Source of the DNA: Daejeonella sp.
Lineage (GTDB): Bacteria; Bacteroidota; Bacteroidia; Sphingobacteriales; Sphingobacteriaceae
Direction: 5' to 3'
Assembly (NCBI RefSeq): GCF_017495225.1
Contig: NZ_JAFEIG010000005.1
Location: 62,001 to 126,000, forward strand
Length of the DNA stretch: 64,000 bases
Part shown: positions 28,751 through 38,396 of the stretch, one piece after another
Position numbering within the stretch: the stretch's first letter is position 1
How the letters are laid out: each line of letters opens with the position of its first letter
Program-made: the position numbers and the translations under genes
The notes under the pieces: generated by a model
What the model saw: the letters and a program-made list of their open reading frames with translations, nothing else
Told to the model about the DNA's origin: nothing
Databases searched by the model: none

Positions 28751-30100
28751 ATGCAAAATCTACCTTTCGTGAATTCAAAAATAGGATTAGGAAAATTAAA
28801 GCTAATGGCACAATTTATTGTGCTATTATTTGCCTTATTGCCTTCAATTGTAATGGCTCAGGGACTTAGTCAGGTATTTATATTTCCGTCTGCTAATGTA
28901 TATGCGCATCCAAATTCCAATCTTAATATTTTTTCGGATATTTCTCATTCTGGCACTTTAGTTTCTTATGATAGTGCGCTCATTAATTTTTATGCCAGTG
29001 TTTGGCAAAACAATGCTGAAAGTCGCTTGCCAGATGAAAGCTCTAGAGGTATCGATGGCATAGGTGGAATTTTTAGATTTTCAAGTCTCTCAAATCTTCC
29101 TCAACGTATTAGATCAATTAATTCATTGCCCTTTAATGGTTTCCCAAATATTCAAATTGACAATGCATCAAATGTTACAGCTGATATTGGGAATCTTCAC
29201 ATCAACAAAAATCTTCACTTTGCTAATGGTAATCTCATTCTTAATAATGTAGATGTAAATGTTGGTCTAGCAGGTACAGGTTCAATTACTGGATATAGTC
29301 ATAAAAACTTTATTGTTACAGGTTCTTCAATGACGGGTGGCGGATTAATTCGAAATACTGCAGGAAGTCCGGTGGAGCTTGTTTATCCAATTGGGACTAA
29401 TTTAACCAGTTATACTCCATTAACCATTAATTATACCGGTATAGCTCAGTCGATTAAATTTAGGGTTGCAGATAATCTGTATAATAAATTGAATTTCCCA
29501 GAATATGTGAATAAAACATGGATAATGAAGACTTATGTTGTAGATCCAAATTCAAAAATGGATATAAACTTGCAACATAATTCTGCAGATGAAGGAATTG
29601 AATACTATAAAAATAGAGGGGATGCTTATGTTACTAGATACGATCAGAAATTAACTGGTTTGTGGGATCTTGTTACGCCAGTACAATCTCTTTCTCCTGG
29701 ATCCATAACCACTCGTGCAGCAGTCTTTGGCGCTTACATGAACACTCGTTTAAATTTGGCCAATCTTAAAGATACGGAATATTTTTCGAAATCCGTAATA
29801 AAAAAGGATATCGATGAAAATACCCCTGTCAACATTCCAGATGCCATTTCTCCGAATGGTGATGGCTTAAATGATGTTTATGAGGTTGTAAAAAGACTTC
29901 CAACAGATATCATACGCTTTGAAGTGTATAGCCGTAATCAAGTTATGGTTTATCAAAATCTCAATTATGATAATACATTTAATGGGGTAGGAAATATTGG
30001 AGGTTTTATGGGAAACCAATTACCTGATGGTATTTATTATTATCTAGTAAGTGCTAATGGAGCAAAGGGTATTCCGGGATATTTAATCATAAATAGATAA
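28751..30100 (+). CDS. T9SS type-B cargo: gliding-motility C-terminal-domain protein
   Basis: A 449-residue surface protein. A signal peptide ends near VMAQG; the start at 28751 gives a long n-region and the ATG at 28805 (MAQFIVLLFALL) is an alternative. Residues about 38-350 are beta-rich with repeated Asn and Gly (TADIGNLHINKNLHFANGN, GTGSITGY). Residues 360-449 form the gliding motility-associated (CHU_C, type B T9SS sorting) domain, with ISPNGDGLNDVYEV and the terminal PDGIYYYLVS...GYLIINR. Type-B cargo generally need a PorP/SprF-like partner, and one follows three bases later. Its own function, adhesin or other, is unknown. Confidence 0.88.
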   Translation: MQNLPFVNSKIGLGKLKLMAQFIVLLFALLPSIVMAQGLSQVFIFPSANVYAHPNSNLNIFSDISHSGTLVSYDSALINFYASVWQNNAESRLPDESSRGIDGIGGIFRFSSLSNLPQRIRSINSLPFNGFPNIQIDNASNVTADIGNLHINKNLHFANGNLILNNVDVNVGLAGTGSITGYSHKNFIVTGSSMTGGGLIRNTAGSPVELVYPIGTNLTSYTPLTINYTGIAQSIKFRVADNLYNKLNFPEYVNKTWIMKTYVVDPNSKMDINLQHNSADEGIEYYKNRGDAYVTRYDQKLTGLWDLVTPVQSLSPGSITTRAAVFGAYMNTRLNLANLKDTEYFSKSVIKKDIDENTPVNIPDAISPNGDGLNDVYEVVKRLPTDIIRFEVYSRNQVMVYQNLNYDNTFNGVGNIGGFMGNQLPDGIYYYLVSANGAKGIPGYLIINR

Positions 30101-30103
30101 GTC

Positions 30104-31033
30104 ATGGATAAAAAAATATACATTCTAGCACTTATTGCGTTGATTAACATTCTTCCCAATAATATTTTAGCTCAACAGCTTCCCTTGTACTCGCAATACA
30201 TGTTTAATACGCTTGAGATTAACCCTGCATACGCCGGTGTGAAGCAGTCGATGAATTTTACTAGTACCTTCCGAAAACAGTTCAATGGTATTAAAGATGC
30301 GCCTCAAACTACTTCAATTGCAGGTGATATGCCAATTGGTGAGACACAATTGGGTATCGGACTAAAACTAGTGAGTGATAAGGTTTCGGTTACACAAAAT
30401 ATTGGTGCTCAGTTGTCTATGTCATATAAAATTGAAGGCGACTATTCCAATTTCTCTTTCGGACTCCAGATGGGGGCATTGAATTATCGTACTGATTTTA
30501 GTAAGTTGAATGTTACTAATGCAGGAGATCCGGTATTTGCTCAAAATTTGAATGCAATGGCTGCTAATTTTGGTACAGGGATGTTCTTTAATACAAGCGA
30601 TTTTTATATCGGCTTATCGTCACCCAATTTGGTTAGGACTCATTTAAGACAAGTTGATGTGGCCTTAGCAGAATATACGGTAAAACAGAATTTACACATT
30701 TACCTGAATTCAGGCTTTTTAGTTACGCTTAATGATAATTTCATTTTAAAACCATCTTTCTTAGTTAGAGCAATTGAAGGTATTCCTTTAGATTATGATA
30801 TTAATGCTAACCTATACTTCCGTGAAATTCTATCTGGTGGAATTTCCTATAGAAGTAGAAGTGCCTTAGTAGGAATAATGGATTTTAAATTAACACCAAC
30901 AGTACGTTTGGGATATGCTTATGATTATAATTTGGGCCGACTAAACAACTTTACCAAATCTACACATGAAATAATTTTAAGGTTTAATCTTCCTTTTGAG
31001 AGAGATGAACTGATGCCTAGCTATTTATTTTAA
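30104..31033 (+). CDS. PorP/SprF family type IX secretion protein
   Basis: A 309-residue outer-membrane protein with a signal peptide (ending NILAQ) and the family opening QLPLYSQYMFNTLEINPAYAG. The rest is an amphipathic beta-strand series expected to form a barrel (for example FSFGLQMGALNYRTDFS, LRLGYAYDYNLG-like end). In Flavobacterium, SprF is required to export the adhesin SprB, whose gene lies beside it. Here the partner is most likely the CHU_C protein immediately upstream, with the giant repeat protein downstream a possible second cargo. Confidence 0.92.
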   Translation: MDKKIYILALIALINILPNNILAQQLPLYSQYMFNTLEINPAYAGVKQSMNFTSTFRKQFNGIKDAPQTTSIAGDMPIGETQLGIGLKLVSDKVSVTQNIGAQLSMSYKIEGDYSNFSFGLQMGALNYRTDFSKLNVTNAGDPVFAQNLNAMAANFGTGMFFNTSDFYIGLSSPNLVRTHLRQVDVALAEYTVKQNLHIYLNSGFLVTLNDNFILKPSFLVRAIEGIPLDYDINANLYFREILSGGISYRSRSALVGIMDFKLTPTVRLGYAYDYNLGRLNNFTKSTHEIILRFNLPFERDELMPSYLF

Positions 31034-31120
31034 TAATTAATAGGCTTTAAAAAAGATATAAATGGAATCAAGCTAATAAGCGCGTTTCAGTTTTAAAAAT
31101 ATTGTATAAAAACAACTACT

Positions 31121-34100
31121 ATGAGATTTAATTATTATTCAATTTTGGGTTTTATTGTCGCTACTTTTCTATTTGTAGGAATTGGTAATATAGCCTCTGC
31201 TCAGATAAAAATAGGTACAAATGGTTCTACTATTGAGCCATCATCTATTTTGGAGCTTGAAAGTAATAATCAAGGATTATTATTGCCCCGTTTAACGGAT
31301 ACCATTGCGATTAATACGCTTAGTCCCCCAAACGGTATGCTCATTTATCTAACAAAATGGCCAGCAGTAGGTTTATACGTAAGAAAAACTACGGGTTGGG
31401 AATTCTTAGCTGGATCATTAGGGGGCAATGGTACCTTTAATAATTTGACTGTAGGTGGGACCTTAACCGCTCAAAATTTTACAGGTAATTTAATTGGAAA
31501 TGCATCTACAGCTACTCTGTCAAGTACCGCTACCAATGCTCTCAATGTAAATATCACCAATGATTTATCAACCTCTACAGTTGCATATCCAACATTTGTT
31601 ACAAACACGCCAGGCAGTCAATCAATTCGTACAGGTAGTACAAATTTAAGCTATGTTCCAAATACTGGAATACTAACAGCTAAGGGCTTTAGAGGAAATC
31701 TAGTGGGTGATGTTACAGGTGTTGCTACGTCCTCGGTTGATGCACTAAATGCTACAAATATTCAAATTCTTGAGGATGATATTAACAACAATCCAGTTTA
31801 TCCAACATTTGTTACTGGAAAAGTTGGTCCACTTACCGCCACGATAAATAGTGCAAAATTACAATATCTACCTGCTACGGGTGAGTTTACAGCTCCTATT
31901 TTTAAAGGCGACTTACAAGGAAATGCAACAACCACCACAACAGCAACCAATGCAGCAAATGTGGCTGTTAGTGATGATTCGGCAAACTCATTGCCTACTT
32001 ATCCAGTTTTTGTGAATGCTATTACTGGAAATCAAGCTTTAAAATCAACTAGTACATTTCTGAGCTATGTTCCTTCAACAGGGATTTTAACAGCCAAGGG
32101 ATTTGTGGGTAATCTGGTTGGGGATGTGAATGGTCAGGCAAATACCGCTTTAACTGCAAATAATGCAAATAATGCTGTAATTTCAACAAACACACTCAAT
32201 AGTGCCATTACAGATGATAATTCAAGTACTTCCGTATTTTATCCAACTTTTGTTGGAGCAGCATCGGGTAATCAGGGAATTAAATCAGGCAGTAGTAACC
32301 TGAAGTATGTTCCTTCAACAGGAATATTAACTGCCAAAGGCTTTGTGGGGAATTTAGTTGGTGATGTTACAGGAAAAGTCTCTAATGCACAGCAAGCAGA
32401 TAATGCATCCAATCTTGAGGTTGGTGAAGTTGTTCCGGGTGTTGCAACTTATTATCCAACCTTGGTAAATGCAACTACGGGTCAAACTTCTATTAAAGTC
32501 AATAATAGTCAACTTCAGTACCTCCCAGTTGCTGGCGAGTTAATCTCACCTAAATTTAGAGGGGAACTTATAGGAAATGCGAGTAGTACAACTACAGCGA
32601 CTAATGCGTCTAATGTTGCAATTACAGATGATATAACCAATAATCTACCAACTTATCCAGTATTTGTCAATTCACCAACTGGCAATCAGTCCGTAAAATC
32701 AAGTAGCACTAATTTAAGCTATGTTCCATCTACCGGCATTTTAACTGCTAAAGGTTTTGTAGGTAATTTGGTAGGAGATGTAACTGGAGAAGTTAGTAAT
32801 GCTAAAAACGCTGAAAATTCGTCTAAAATAAATGTTACTACAAATGACATAAGCGCGGGAACAGTTTATCCTGTTTTTGTATCTGCCCTTACGGGATCTT
32901 TACAGCCAAATGTAAGTACCAATCGTTTAGGATTTAAACCTTTAACAGGCGAATTAACCGCATTAACTTTCAATGGAGATTTATTCGGAAATGCTAAGAC
33001 TGCTACTTCAGCTACTACAGCTACTAACGCAGTAAATAGTGCTATTACTGATGATAATTCCACTAATGGTACATTTTTTCCAGTTTTTGTGGGAACAGCT
33101 TCAGGAAATCAAGCCATTAAGGCAAGTAGTAATAATCTAAAATATAATCCTTCAAATGGGATTTTAACTTCTACAGGATTTGCTGGTCCGCTGGTTGGTA
33201 ATGTAACGGGGCAAGCAACATCAGCCTTATCGGCTGTATCTGCTACAAATGCAACAACTGCAGATAATGCCTTGAAATCTGAAATTATTGATGATGCATC
33301 ACACTCTGCAGAAACATACCCATTATTCGTAAATAATGCTGCTGGAAATCAGCCACTCCGATCAAATGGAGTTAATTTAAAATATATTCCAGCAAGCGGG
33401 ACTTTAATAGCAAAAAATTTCGAAGGTGATTTGAAAGGAAATTTAGATGGTATTGCTACCAATGCTATTGATGCTACTAATACGGCTAATGTTTCCATTA
33501 CCGATGATTTAGCTAGTAATTCTTTTAAACCACTAACTTTTGTGGATGGAAATTCAGGTAATTTACCTGTTAAAGTAAGTAGCTCTAATTTGAAATATAA
33601 CCCTTCAACGGGTGTATTAATTGCTCCCACTTTCTCAGGTATATTCGATGGGAATGCAAAAACTGCAACTACTATTAGTCCAACAGGCTTAGTTTTACCA
33701 GTAAATGGCGGTACAGGGTTTGCATCATATGCAGTTGGAGATATTTTATTTGCAGAAAGTTCAAACACTCTTAAAAAATTGTCAATTGGTCCTATTGGTT
33801 CAGTTCTGCGTGTTCAACAAGTGGGTACATCTCTAATCCCTTCATGGGCTACAACTGGTCCAGGTACAGTAACGGAAGTTCAATATGGCGGAACAGGTTT
33901 AAGTAGTTTAACTTCAGGTGGCATACTTATTGGAAATGGAACTAATAATGTTTCGACTGTTATTGGAGCAGTTGGTCAGGTTTTAAGGTCTAATGGCCCA
34001 GGCTTGCCACCTTCATTTCAAAACCTTGCTGGTGGTGATATGATTTTAGCTGGTGATCAGGTAGTTACTGGACCAAAAACATTTGGTACGCCAGGCGTTG

Positions 34101-37100
34101 GAGGCGTTGGTGGAGTAAATGGTATGCTCAGACTGGCAGGTGTGCAATCTGGTTTTACTGTTTTAAATGGACCTAATATTGGGGGAGGGGTGGTTACATT
34201 GCCACCATCAGGCACACTAGCTACTTTAATTGAACCAGAAACTCTGGAACAAAAGACATTGATTGCTCCCAAATTAGTATCACCACTAATCGGTGATGCA
34301 GAAGGTACTAGTTTAATACTAGGTGGAGGTACTCCACTTATTACCACTAATCAAACTGGAACAGGTAGTATCGTAATGTCAAGTGGTGCACAACTTGTTT
34401 CTCCAAAAATTGGTGATGCAACGGGATCCAGTCTTAATGTTGGAGGTGGAACAATTACTGCTGGAACTTTCGTTGGAACATTAAATGGAAATGTCTCTGG
34501 TAACGCAAACAATGTGTCAGGCGTAGTTCAAATAGCAAACGGAGGAACAGGCGCAAATACCAAACAGGCTGGATTTGATAATTTATCACCTATGACTAGT
34601 CCCGGTGATATGATCTACGGTGAAACTCTTGGCTCAGCTAAAAGACTTCCACTTGGTGGGGCTAATCAAGTGCTAAAAGGTGGTTTGACAGCTCCTGCAT
34701 GGGGATCTGTAGTTTTAACTTCTGATGTTTCAGGAATATTGCCTGCGCAAAGTGGGGGTACAGGAAATGCATTTACGGAGTTTACTGGCCCATTTATCAC
34801 TAAGAAAGTATATACTTTACCTAATTTTGATGCAACATTAGCTGTAACAAGTGGTCCGCAGACTTTTACAGGTTTACAGAAATTTACCACCACTATTGAT
34901 GGTAATATTGCTACAGCTAATACAGCAACTAAACTCGCAGCAACTAAAAACATCAATGGTACTCCTTTTGATGGTAGTGCCGATATCACGGTTACTGCCA
35001 ATGCTTCAACATTAACTGGAACGACCCTTAATTCTACAGTTTTAAATTCTAGTTTAACAAGTGTTGGAACTTTAACAAACTTGAAAGTAACTAATCCAAT
35101 AGATGGAAGTATCACTGGAAATGCCTCTACGGCAACATTAGCTACCAATGTTACCACCAATGCTAATTTAACTGGTGAAGTTACAAGTGTTGGAAACTCG
35201 ACTACAGTTAAAAATGATGCAGTTATTAATAAAGTTTTGACAGGTTTTTCGAGTGCACCAGGTGTTGTTGCAGCAACTGATAATATTGTAAACGCAATTA
35301 GTAAGTTGAGTGGAAATATTTCTGCAAATGCAAATGCAACTCATACAGGAGATGTAACTGGTGCTACAGCCTTAACAATTTCAAACAATGCAGTTACCAC
35401 CTCCAAAATTGCCAATTCGGCCGTTACTTTAGACAAAATAGAAGATGTTGCTACTAATACTGTTTTAGGTCGTGAAACGGCCGGGACAGGTGTAGTTGAG
35501 GAAATATCGACTGTCGGTACAGGTAATGTAGTTAGAGCTAATTCGCCAACTTTGGTTACTCCTATCTTAGGAGCAGCATCGGCAACATCTTTAACTGTTA
35601 ATGGTGTAATAACATCAAATATTGCTGATGGAAATGCTCCTTTTGTTGTTACTTCAACCACTCCGGTAACCAATTTAAGTGTCGGCGGTAATGCAGGATC
35701 TGCAACAAAGCTTGCAACCCCAAGAGCAATAAATGGAGTTGATTTTGATGGTACTGGTCCAATTAATATTAATGCACCTGCTTTAACTTTAACAGGAAAT
35801 ACTTTAAATCCTTTAATTACAACATCAAGCTTAACTAGTGTAGGAACATTAGGAGCTTTAACTGTAACTAACCCAATTGTAGGTAGTGTAACTGGTAATG
35901 CATCTAATGTAACTGGAACTGTAGCTATTGCAAATGGAGGTACAGGAGCAACAAATCAGCAGACAGCATTAAATAACCTTGCCGGGACTCAAGCTGCTGG
36001 CAGATATTTACGTAGTGATGGCATTAATACTTTATTGTCAACTATTTTAGCGGGTGATGTTCCTACATTAAATCAAAATACTACCGGTACAGCTGCTGGG
36101 TTAAACGATGCCTATGTCGATTGGAATGCGATAAGTGGGGGTAAAGCAATTCTTAATAAACCTACATTGAATAGTGGTACAGTAACTTCTGTCGCTGCCC
36201 TAACGCTAGGCACCTCTGGTACTGATTTAAGCTCTACAGTTGCAACCAATACTTCTACACCTATAATTACTCTAAACGTCCCTACAGCATCTGCAACAAA
36301 TCGTGGAGCTTTAAGTTCTGCAGATTGGACAAGCTTTAACGCAAAACAATCTGCTTTAACTTTTTCAACAGGTTTGACTAATTCTAGCGGGACTGTTACT
36401 GTGAACTCTACTCAAAATATCACAAACCTGAGTAATTTGTCGAGTAATGGTATAGTTACTACCTCTGGTAATAATGGAGCATTGGCTGTTACGCCTGTAA
36501 ATGGTACAGGTAATGTGGTCTTGACGAGTGGCGCAAATTTGGTAAATCCCAATATTGGCACTGCAAATGGTTCAAGTCTTACTTTAACAGGTTCATTAAC
36601 ATCTACTGCTACTACTGGAACTGCTCCATTTGTAGTGAGTTCATTAACCCCTGTTGCAAATTTGAACATTGGTGGAAATGCGGCAACCGCAACAAAATTG
36701 GCTACAGCTAGAACTATTAATGGGATTCTTTTTGACGGAAGCGCCGATATCTCAGTTCCTGCAAACGGTCTAACTGCACAATATATTGATTGGGATGCAA
36801 GCTCAGGTGCGACGTCCATTAAGAATAAGCCTACCATTACTAATGGTACAGTTACGTCAGTAGCTGCAACGGTACCTTCATTTTTAACCATAACTGGTAG
36901 CCCAATTACTGCAAATGGGACGCTAGCTATTAATTATAACACCGGTACGGGTTTACCAGTAGCTAATGGTGGTACAGGTTTAACTACATTAACATCGGGA
37001 GGTGCATTATTTGCATCAAGTGCTAATTCTATAGCATCAGGTACGTTACCTACAACAGCTGGAGGTACTGGTAATAGCAATTATTTGGTTGGTGATATGT

Positions 37101-38137
37101 TATATGCTTCTACAACTTCAGCTTTATCTAGATTACCGAGTGCAGCTGTTGGTAATGCATTAATTAGTAATGGGGTAGGTGTTGCTCCATCTTGGGGTAA
37201 AATTGATTTATCCACACATATACAAGGAACCATCCCAATTTCTCTTGGAGGTACTGGTAGCTCAACTCAAAACTTTGTTGACATAACAAGCAATCAAACT
37301 ATACAAGGAGTAAAAACTTTTGTTGAACAAATTTCTGGAAGTATTTCTGGAAATGCAGGGGGTAATGCAGCAACTGCGACTAAATTAGCTGCTACAAAAA
37401 CAATTTATGGAAATGCCTTTGATGGTTCTGCAAATTTAGATCAGGTTATAGCTCCCGCATTTGGGGGGACAGGAAGCGCCTTTACAAGATTTGTAGGTCC
37501 TTCGGTAGATGTAAAAACCTATACTCTTCCTACAACTAATGCAACTTTGGCTAGGGCGGATGCAGCTCAATCATTCAGTGGAATACAAACATTCAATGAG
37601 CCAATTGTAGGAAGTGTTACTGGGAATGCTGCGACTGCTACAACTGCGTCAGCATTAATTGCATCTGCAACTATTAACTCACCTACATTAATAACACCAA
37701 TTTTAGGTACAGCAACTGCTAACTCAATAAATAAAGTAACTATAACTCAACCTAGTAGCTCAGCTACTTTAACATTGGATAATGGTAGCACATTAGCTAC
37801 TTCAGGCTCAAATTCAATTACATTAACTTCAACTGGGCCAACAAATGTAACCTTGCCTACTTCTGGAATATTGGTAAGTGCCATATCTTTTGAGAAAACA
37901 ATTGATTTTCCAGAAGTCGCTGCTGGAACAAGCCAAACTATAAGTGTGGGATTTGCTGGTAGTGTAAACTTAGGAGATGTTGTGAGTATTGGATTGCCTG
38001 ACGAACTTGCTAGCGCTGAAGGCGTATTTACTGTATGGGTTAGTGGAAGCAATGCGGTAAAAATTAAATTTACTAATACAAGTACAGCTCCAATTGATCT
38101 TCCTGATAGAACTATAAAATTTAAAATTTTTAATTAA
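31121..38137 (+). CDS. Giant secreted tail-fibre-like repeat protein
   Basis: A 2338-residue protein. Signal peptide is residues 1-28 (ending ASAQ). Residues 29-96 form a head domain (SSILELESNNQGLLLPRL) common in Bacteroidota surface proteins. Residues about 134-852 are ten tandem repeats of about 72 residues, each with YPxFV, then YxPxTGxL and GxLxG. Residues about 853-2230 carry nine GGTG turns, four ATKLA...NGxxFDGxA modules and segments such as TATNRGALSSADWTSF and VVLTSDVSGILP that are familiar from phage tail fibres. The last 75 residues look like a small beta-sandwich (VWVSGSNAVKIKFTN). I saw no cysteine, no S74 chaperone and no standard T9SS tail. Likely an extended surface fibre or adhesin; role inferred. 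Confidence 0.85.
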   Translation: MRFNYYSILGFIVATFLFVGIGNIASAQIKIGTNGSTIEPSSILELESNNQGLLLPRLTDTIAINTLSPPNGMLIYLTKWPAVGLYVRKTTGWEFLAGSLGGNGTFNNLTVGGTLTAQNFTGNLIGNASTATLSSTATNALNVNITNDLSTSTVAYPTFVTNTPGSQSIRTGSTNLSYVPNTGILTAKGFRGNLVGDVTGVATSSVDALNATNIQILEDDINNNPVYPTFVTGKVGPLTATINSAKLQYLPATGEFTAPIFKGDLQGNATTTTTATNAANVAVSDDSANSLPTYPVFVNAITGNQALKSTSTFLSYVPSTGILTAKGFVGNLVGDVNGQANTALTANNANNAVISTNTLNSAITDDNSSTSVFYPTFVGAASGNQGIKSGSSNLKYVPSTGILTAKGFVGNLVGDVTGKVSNAQQADNASNLEVGEVVPGVATYYPTLVNATTGQTSIKVNNSQLQYLPVAGELISPKFRGELIGNASSTTTATNASNVAITDDITNNLPTYPVFVNSPTGNQSVKSSSTNLSYVPSTGILTAKGFVGNLVGDVTGEVSNAKNAENSSKINVTTNDISAGTVYPVFVSALTGSLQPNVSTNRLGFKPLTGELTALTFNGDLFGNAKTATSATTATNAVNSAITDDNSTNGTFFPVFVGTASGNQAIKASSNNLKYNPSNGILTSTGFAGPLVGNVTGQATSALSAVSATNATTADNALKSEIIDDASHSAETYPLFVNNAAGNQPLRSNGVNLKYIPASGTLIAKNFEGDLKGNLDGIATNAIDATNTANVSITDDLASNSFKPLTFVDGNSGNLPVKVSSSNLKYNPSTGVLIAPTFSGIFDGNAKTATTISPTGLVLPVNGGTGFASYAVGDILFAESSNTLKKLSIGPIGSVLRVQQVGTSLIPSWATTGPGTVTEVQYGGTGLSSLTSGGILIGNGTNNVSTVIGAVGQVLRSNGPGLPPSFQNLAGGDMILAGDQVVTGPKTFGTPGVGGVGGVNGMLRLAGVQSGFTVLNGPNIGGGVVTLPPSGTLATLIEPETLEQKTLIAPKLVSPLIGDAEGTSLILGGGTPLITTNQTGTGSIVMSSGAQLVSPKIGDATGSSLNVGGGTITAGTFVGTLNGNVSGNANNVSGVVQIANGGTGANTKQAGFDNLSPMTSPGDMIYGETLGSAKRLPLGGANQVLKGGLTAPAWGSVVLTSDVSGILPAQSGGTGNAFTEFTGPFITKKVYTLPNFDATLAVTSGPQTFTGLQKFTTTIDGNIATANTATKLAATKNINGTPFDGSADITVTANASTLTGTTLNSTVLNSSLTSVGTLTNLKVTNPIDGSITGNASTATLATNVTTNANLTGEVTSVGNSTTVKNDAVINKVLTGFSSAPGVVAATDNIVNAISKLSGNISANANATHTGDVTGATALTISNNAVTTSKIANSAVTLDKIEDVATNTVLGRETAGTGVVEEISTVGTGNVVRANSPTLVTPILGAASATSLTVNGVITSNIADGNAPFVVTSTTPVTNLSVGGNAGSATKLATPRAINGVDFDGTGPININAPALTLTGNTLNPLITTSSLTSVGTLGALTVTNPIVGSVTGNASNVTGTVAIANGGTGATNQQTALNNLAGTQAAGRYLRSDGINTLLSTILAGDVPTLNQNTTGTAAGLNDAYVDWNAISGGKAILNKPTLNSGTVTSVAALTLGTSGTDLSSTVATNTSTPIITLNVPTASATNRGALSSADWTSFNAKQSALTFSTGLTNSSGTVTVNSTQNITNLSNLSSNGIVTTSGNNGALAVTPVNGTGNVVLTSGANLVNPNIGTANGSSLTLTGSLTSTATTGTAPFVVSSLTPVANLNIGGNAATATKLATARTINGILFDGSADISVPANGLTAQYIDWDASSGATSIKNKPTITNGTVTSVAATVPSFLTITGSPITANGTLAINYNTGTGLPVANGGTGLTTLTSGGALFASSANSIASGTLPTTAGGTGNSNYLVGDMLYASTTSALSRLPSAAVGNALISNGVGVAPSWGKIDLSTHIQGTIPISLGGTGSSTQNFVDITSNQTIQGVKTFVEQISGSISGNAGGNAATATKLAATKTIYGNAFDGSANLDQVIAPAFGGTGSAFTRFVGPSVDVKTYTLPTTNATLARADAAQSFSGIQTFNEPIVGSVTGNAATATTASALIASATINSPTLITPILGTATANSINKVTITQPSSSATLTLDNGSTLATSGSNSITLTSTGPTNVTLPTSGILVSAISFEKTIDFPEVAAGTSQTISVGFAGSVNLGDVVSIGLPDELASAEGVFTVWVSGSNAVKIKFTNTSTAPIDLPDRTIKFKIFN
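31521..33678 (+). repeat. Ten in-frame repeats of about 216 bp in the giant gene
   Basis: Ten units, each about 72 codons, identified by the motifs YVPNTGIL, YLPATGEF, YVPSTGIL (three times), YLPVAGEL, FKPLTGEL, YNPSNGIL, YIPASGTL and YNPSTGVL. Units 2-3 resemble units 5-6 more than their neighbours, and unit 4 resembles unit 8, pointing to block duplications. DNA similarity between units is much lower than protein similarity. Confidence 0.85.
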
Positions 38138-38166
38138 AATAAATTATAATAAAACAATAATATTCA

Positions 38167-38212
38167 ACGAGTTAATCCATCAATTACTAAAGGTGGATTA
38201 ATTCGTTTTTTC
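38167..38212 (+). terminator. Intrinsic terminator after the giant gene
   Basis: A long stem formed by acgagttaatcca and tggattaattcgt with one G-T pair, a 14-nt loop, and a run of six T. It closes the three-gene surface unit before the ribosomal promoter. Confidence 0.82.
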
Positions 38213-38290
38213 ATTTTGAGTTATAATTATTTAGCTTTTCAAATATTTTAAGGACGAAATGCAAATTATTTAAAAATAATCGCTCAACTA

Positions 38291-38321
38291 TTTGATTATT
38301 AAGAAGAGTTTCCTATCTTTG
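38291..38321 (+). promoter_or_regulatory. Promoter of the rplC-to-rplQ ribosomal operon
   Basis: TTTG at 38291-38294 and TATCTTTG at 38314-38321, 19 bases apart, match the Bacteroidota consensus. It is needed because the upstream str operon ends at a terminator nearly 10 kb away. Confidence 0.82.
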
Positions 38322-38354
38322 CCCTCCCTTTACAGGGGTTTACTATGTCTTGAA

Positions 38355-38372
38355 CGAAGCCCTACTGCTTCG
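38355..38372 (+). promoter_or_regulatory. Leader hairpin before rplC
   Basis: cgaagc and gcttcg pair around a 6-nt loop, with an outer tgtc/gaca pairing (38346-38349 with 38376-38379). It lies in the leader between promoter and rplC, where E. coli has its L4-responsive element. Function is inference. Confidence 0.4.
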
Positions 38373-38396
38373 ATGGACACAAATTGATTAAAGAAA

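Noticed and set aside
34057..36891. Several long minus-strand reading frames opposite the giant repeat gene (for example 34666-35160)
   Set aside because: They have Val/Ala/Pro-rich translations mirroring the Thr/Asn/Gly repeats and no start or family signals. They arise because the repeat codons lack stop complements.
31121..38137. Prophage remnant
   Set aside because: The tail-fibre-like protein has a Sec signal peptide and no capsid, portal, terminase, integrase or lysis gene is near. Neighbouring genes are T9SS-related.
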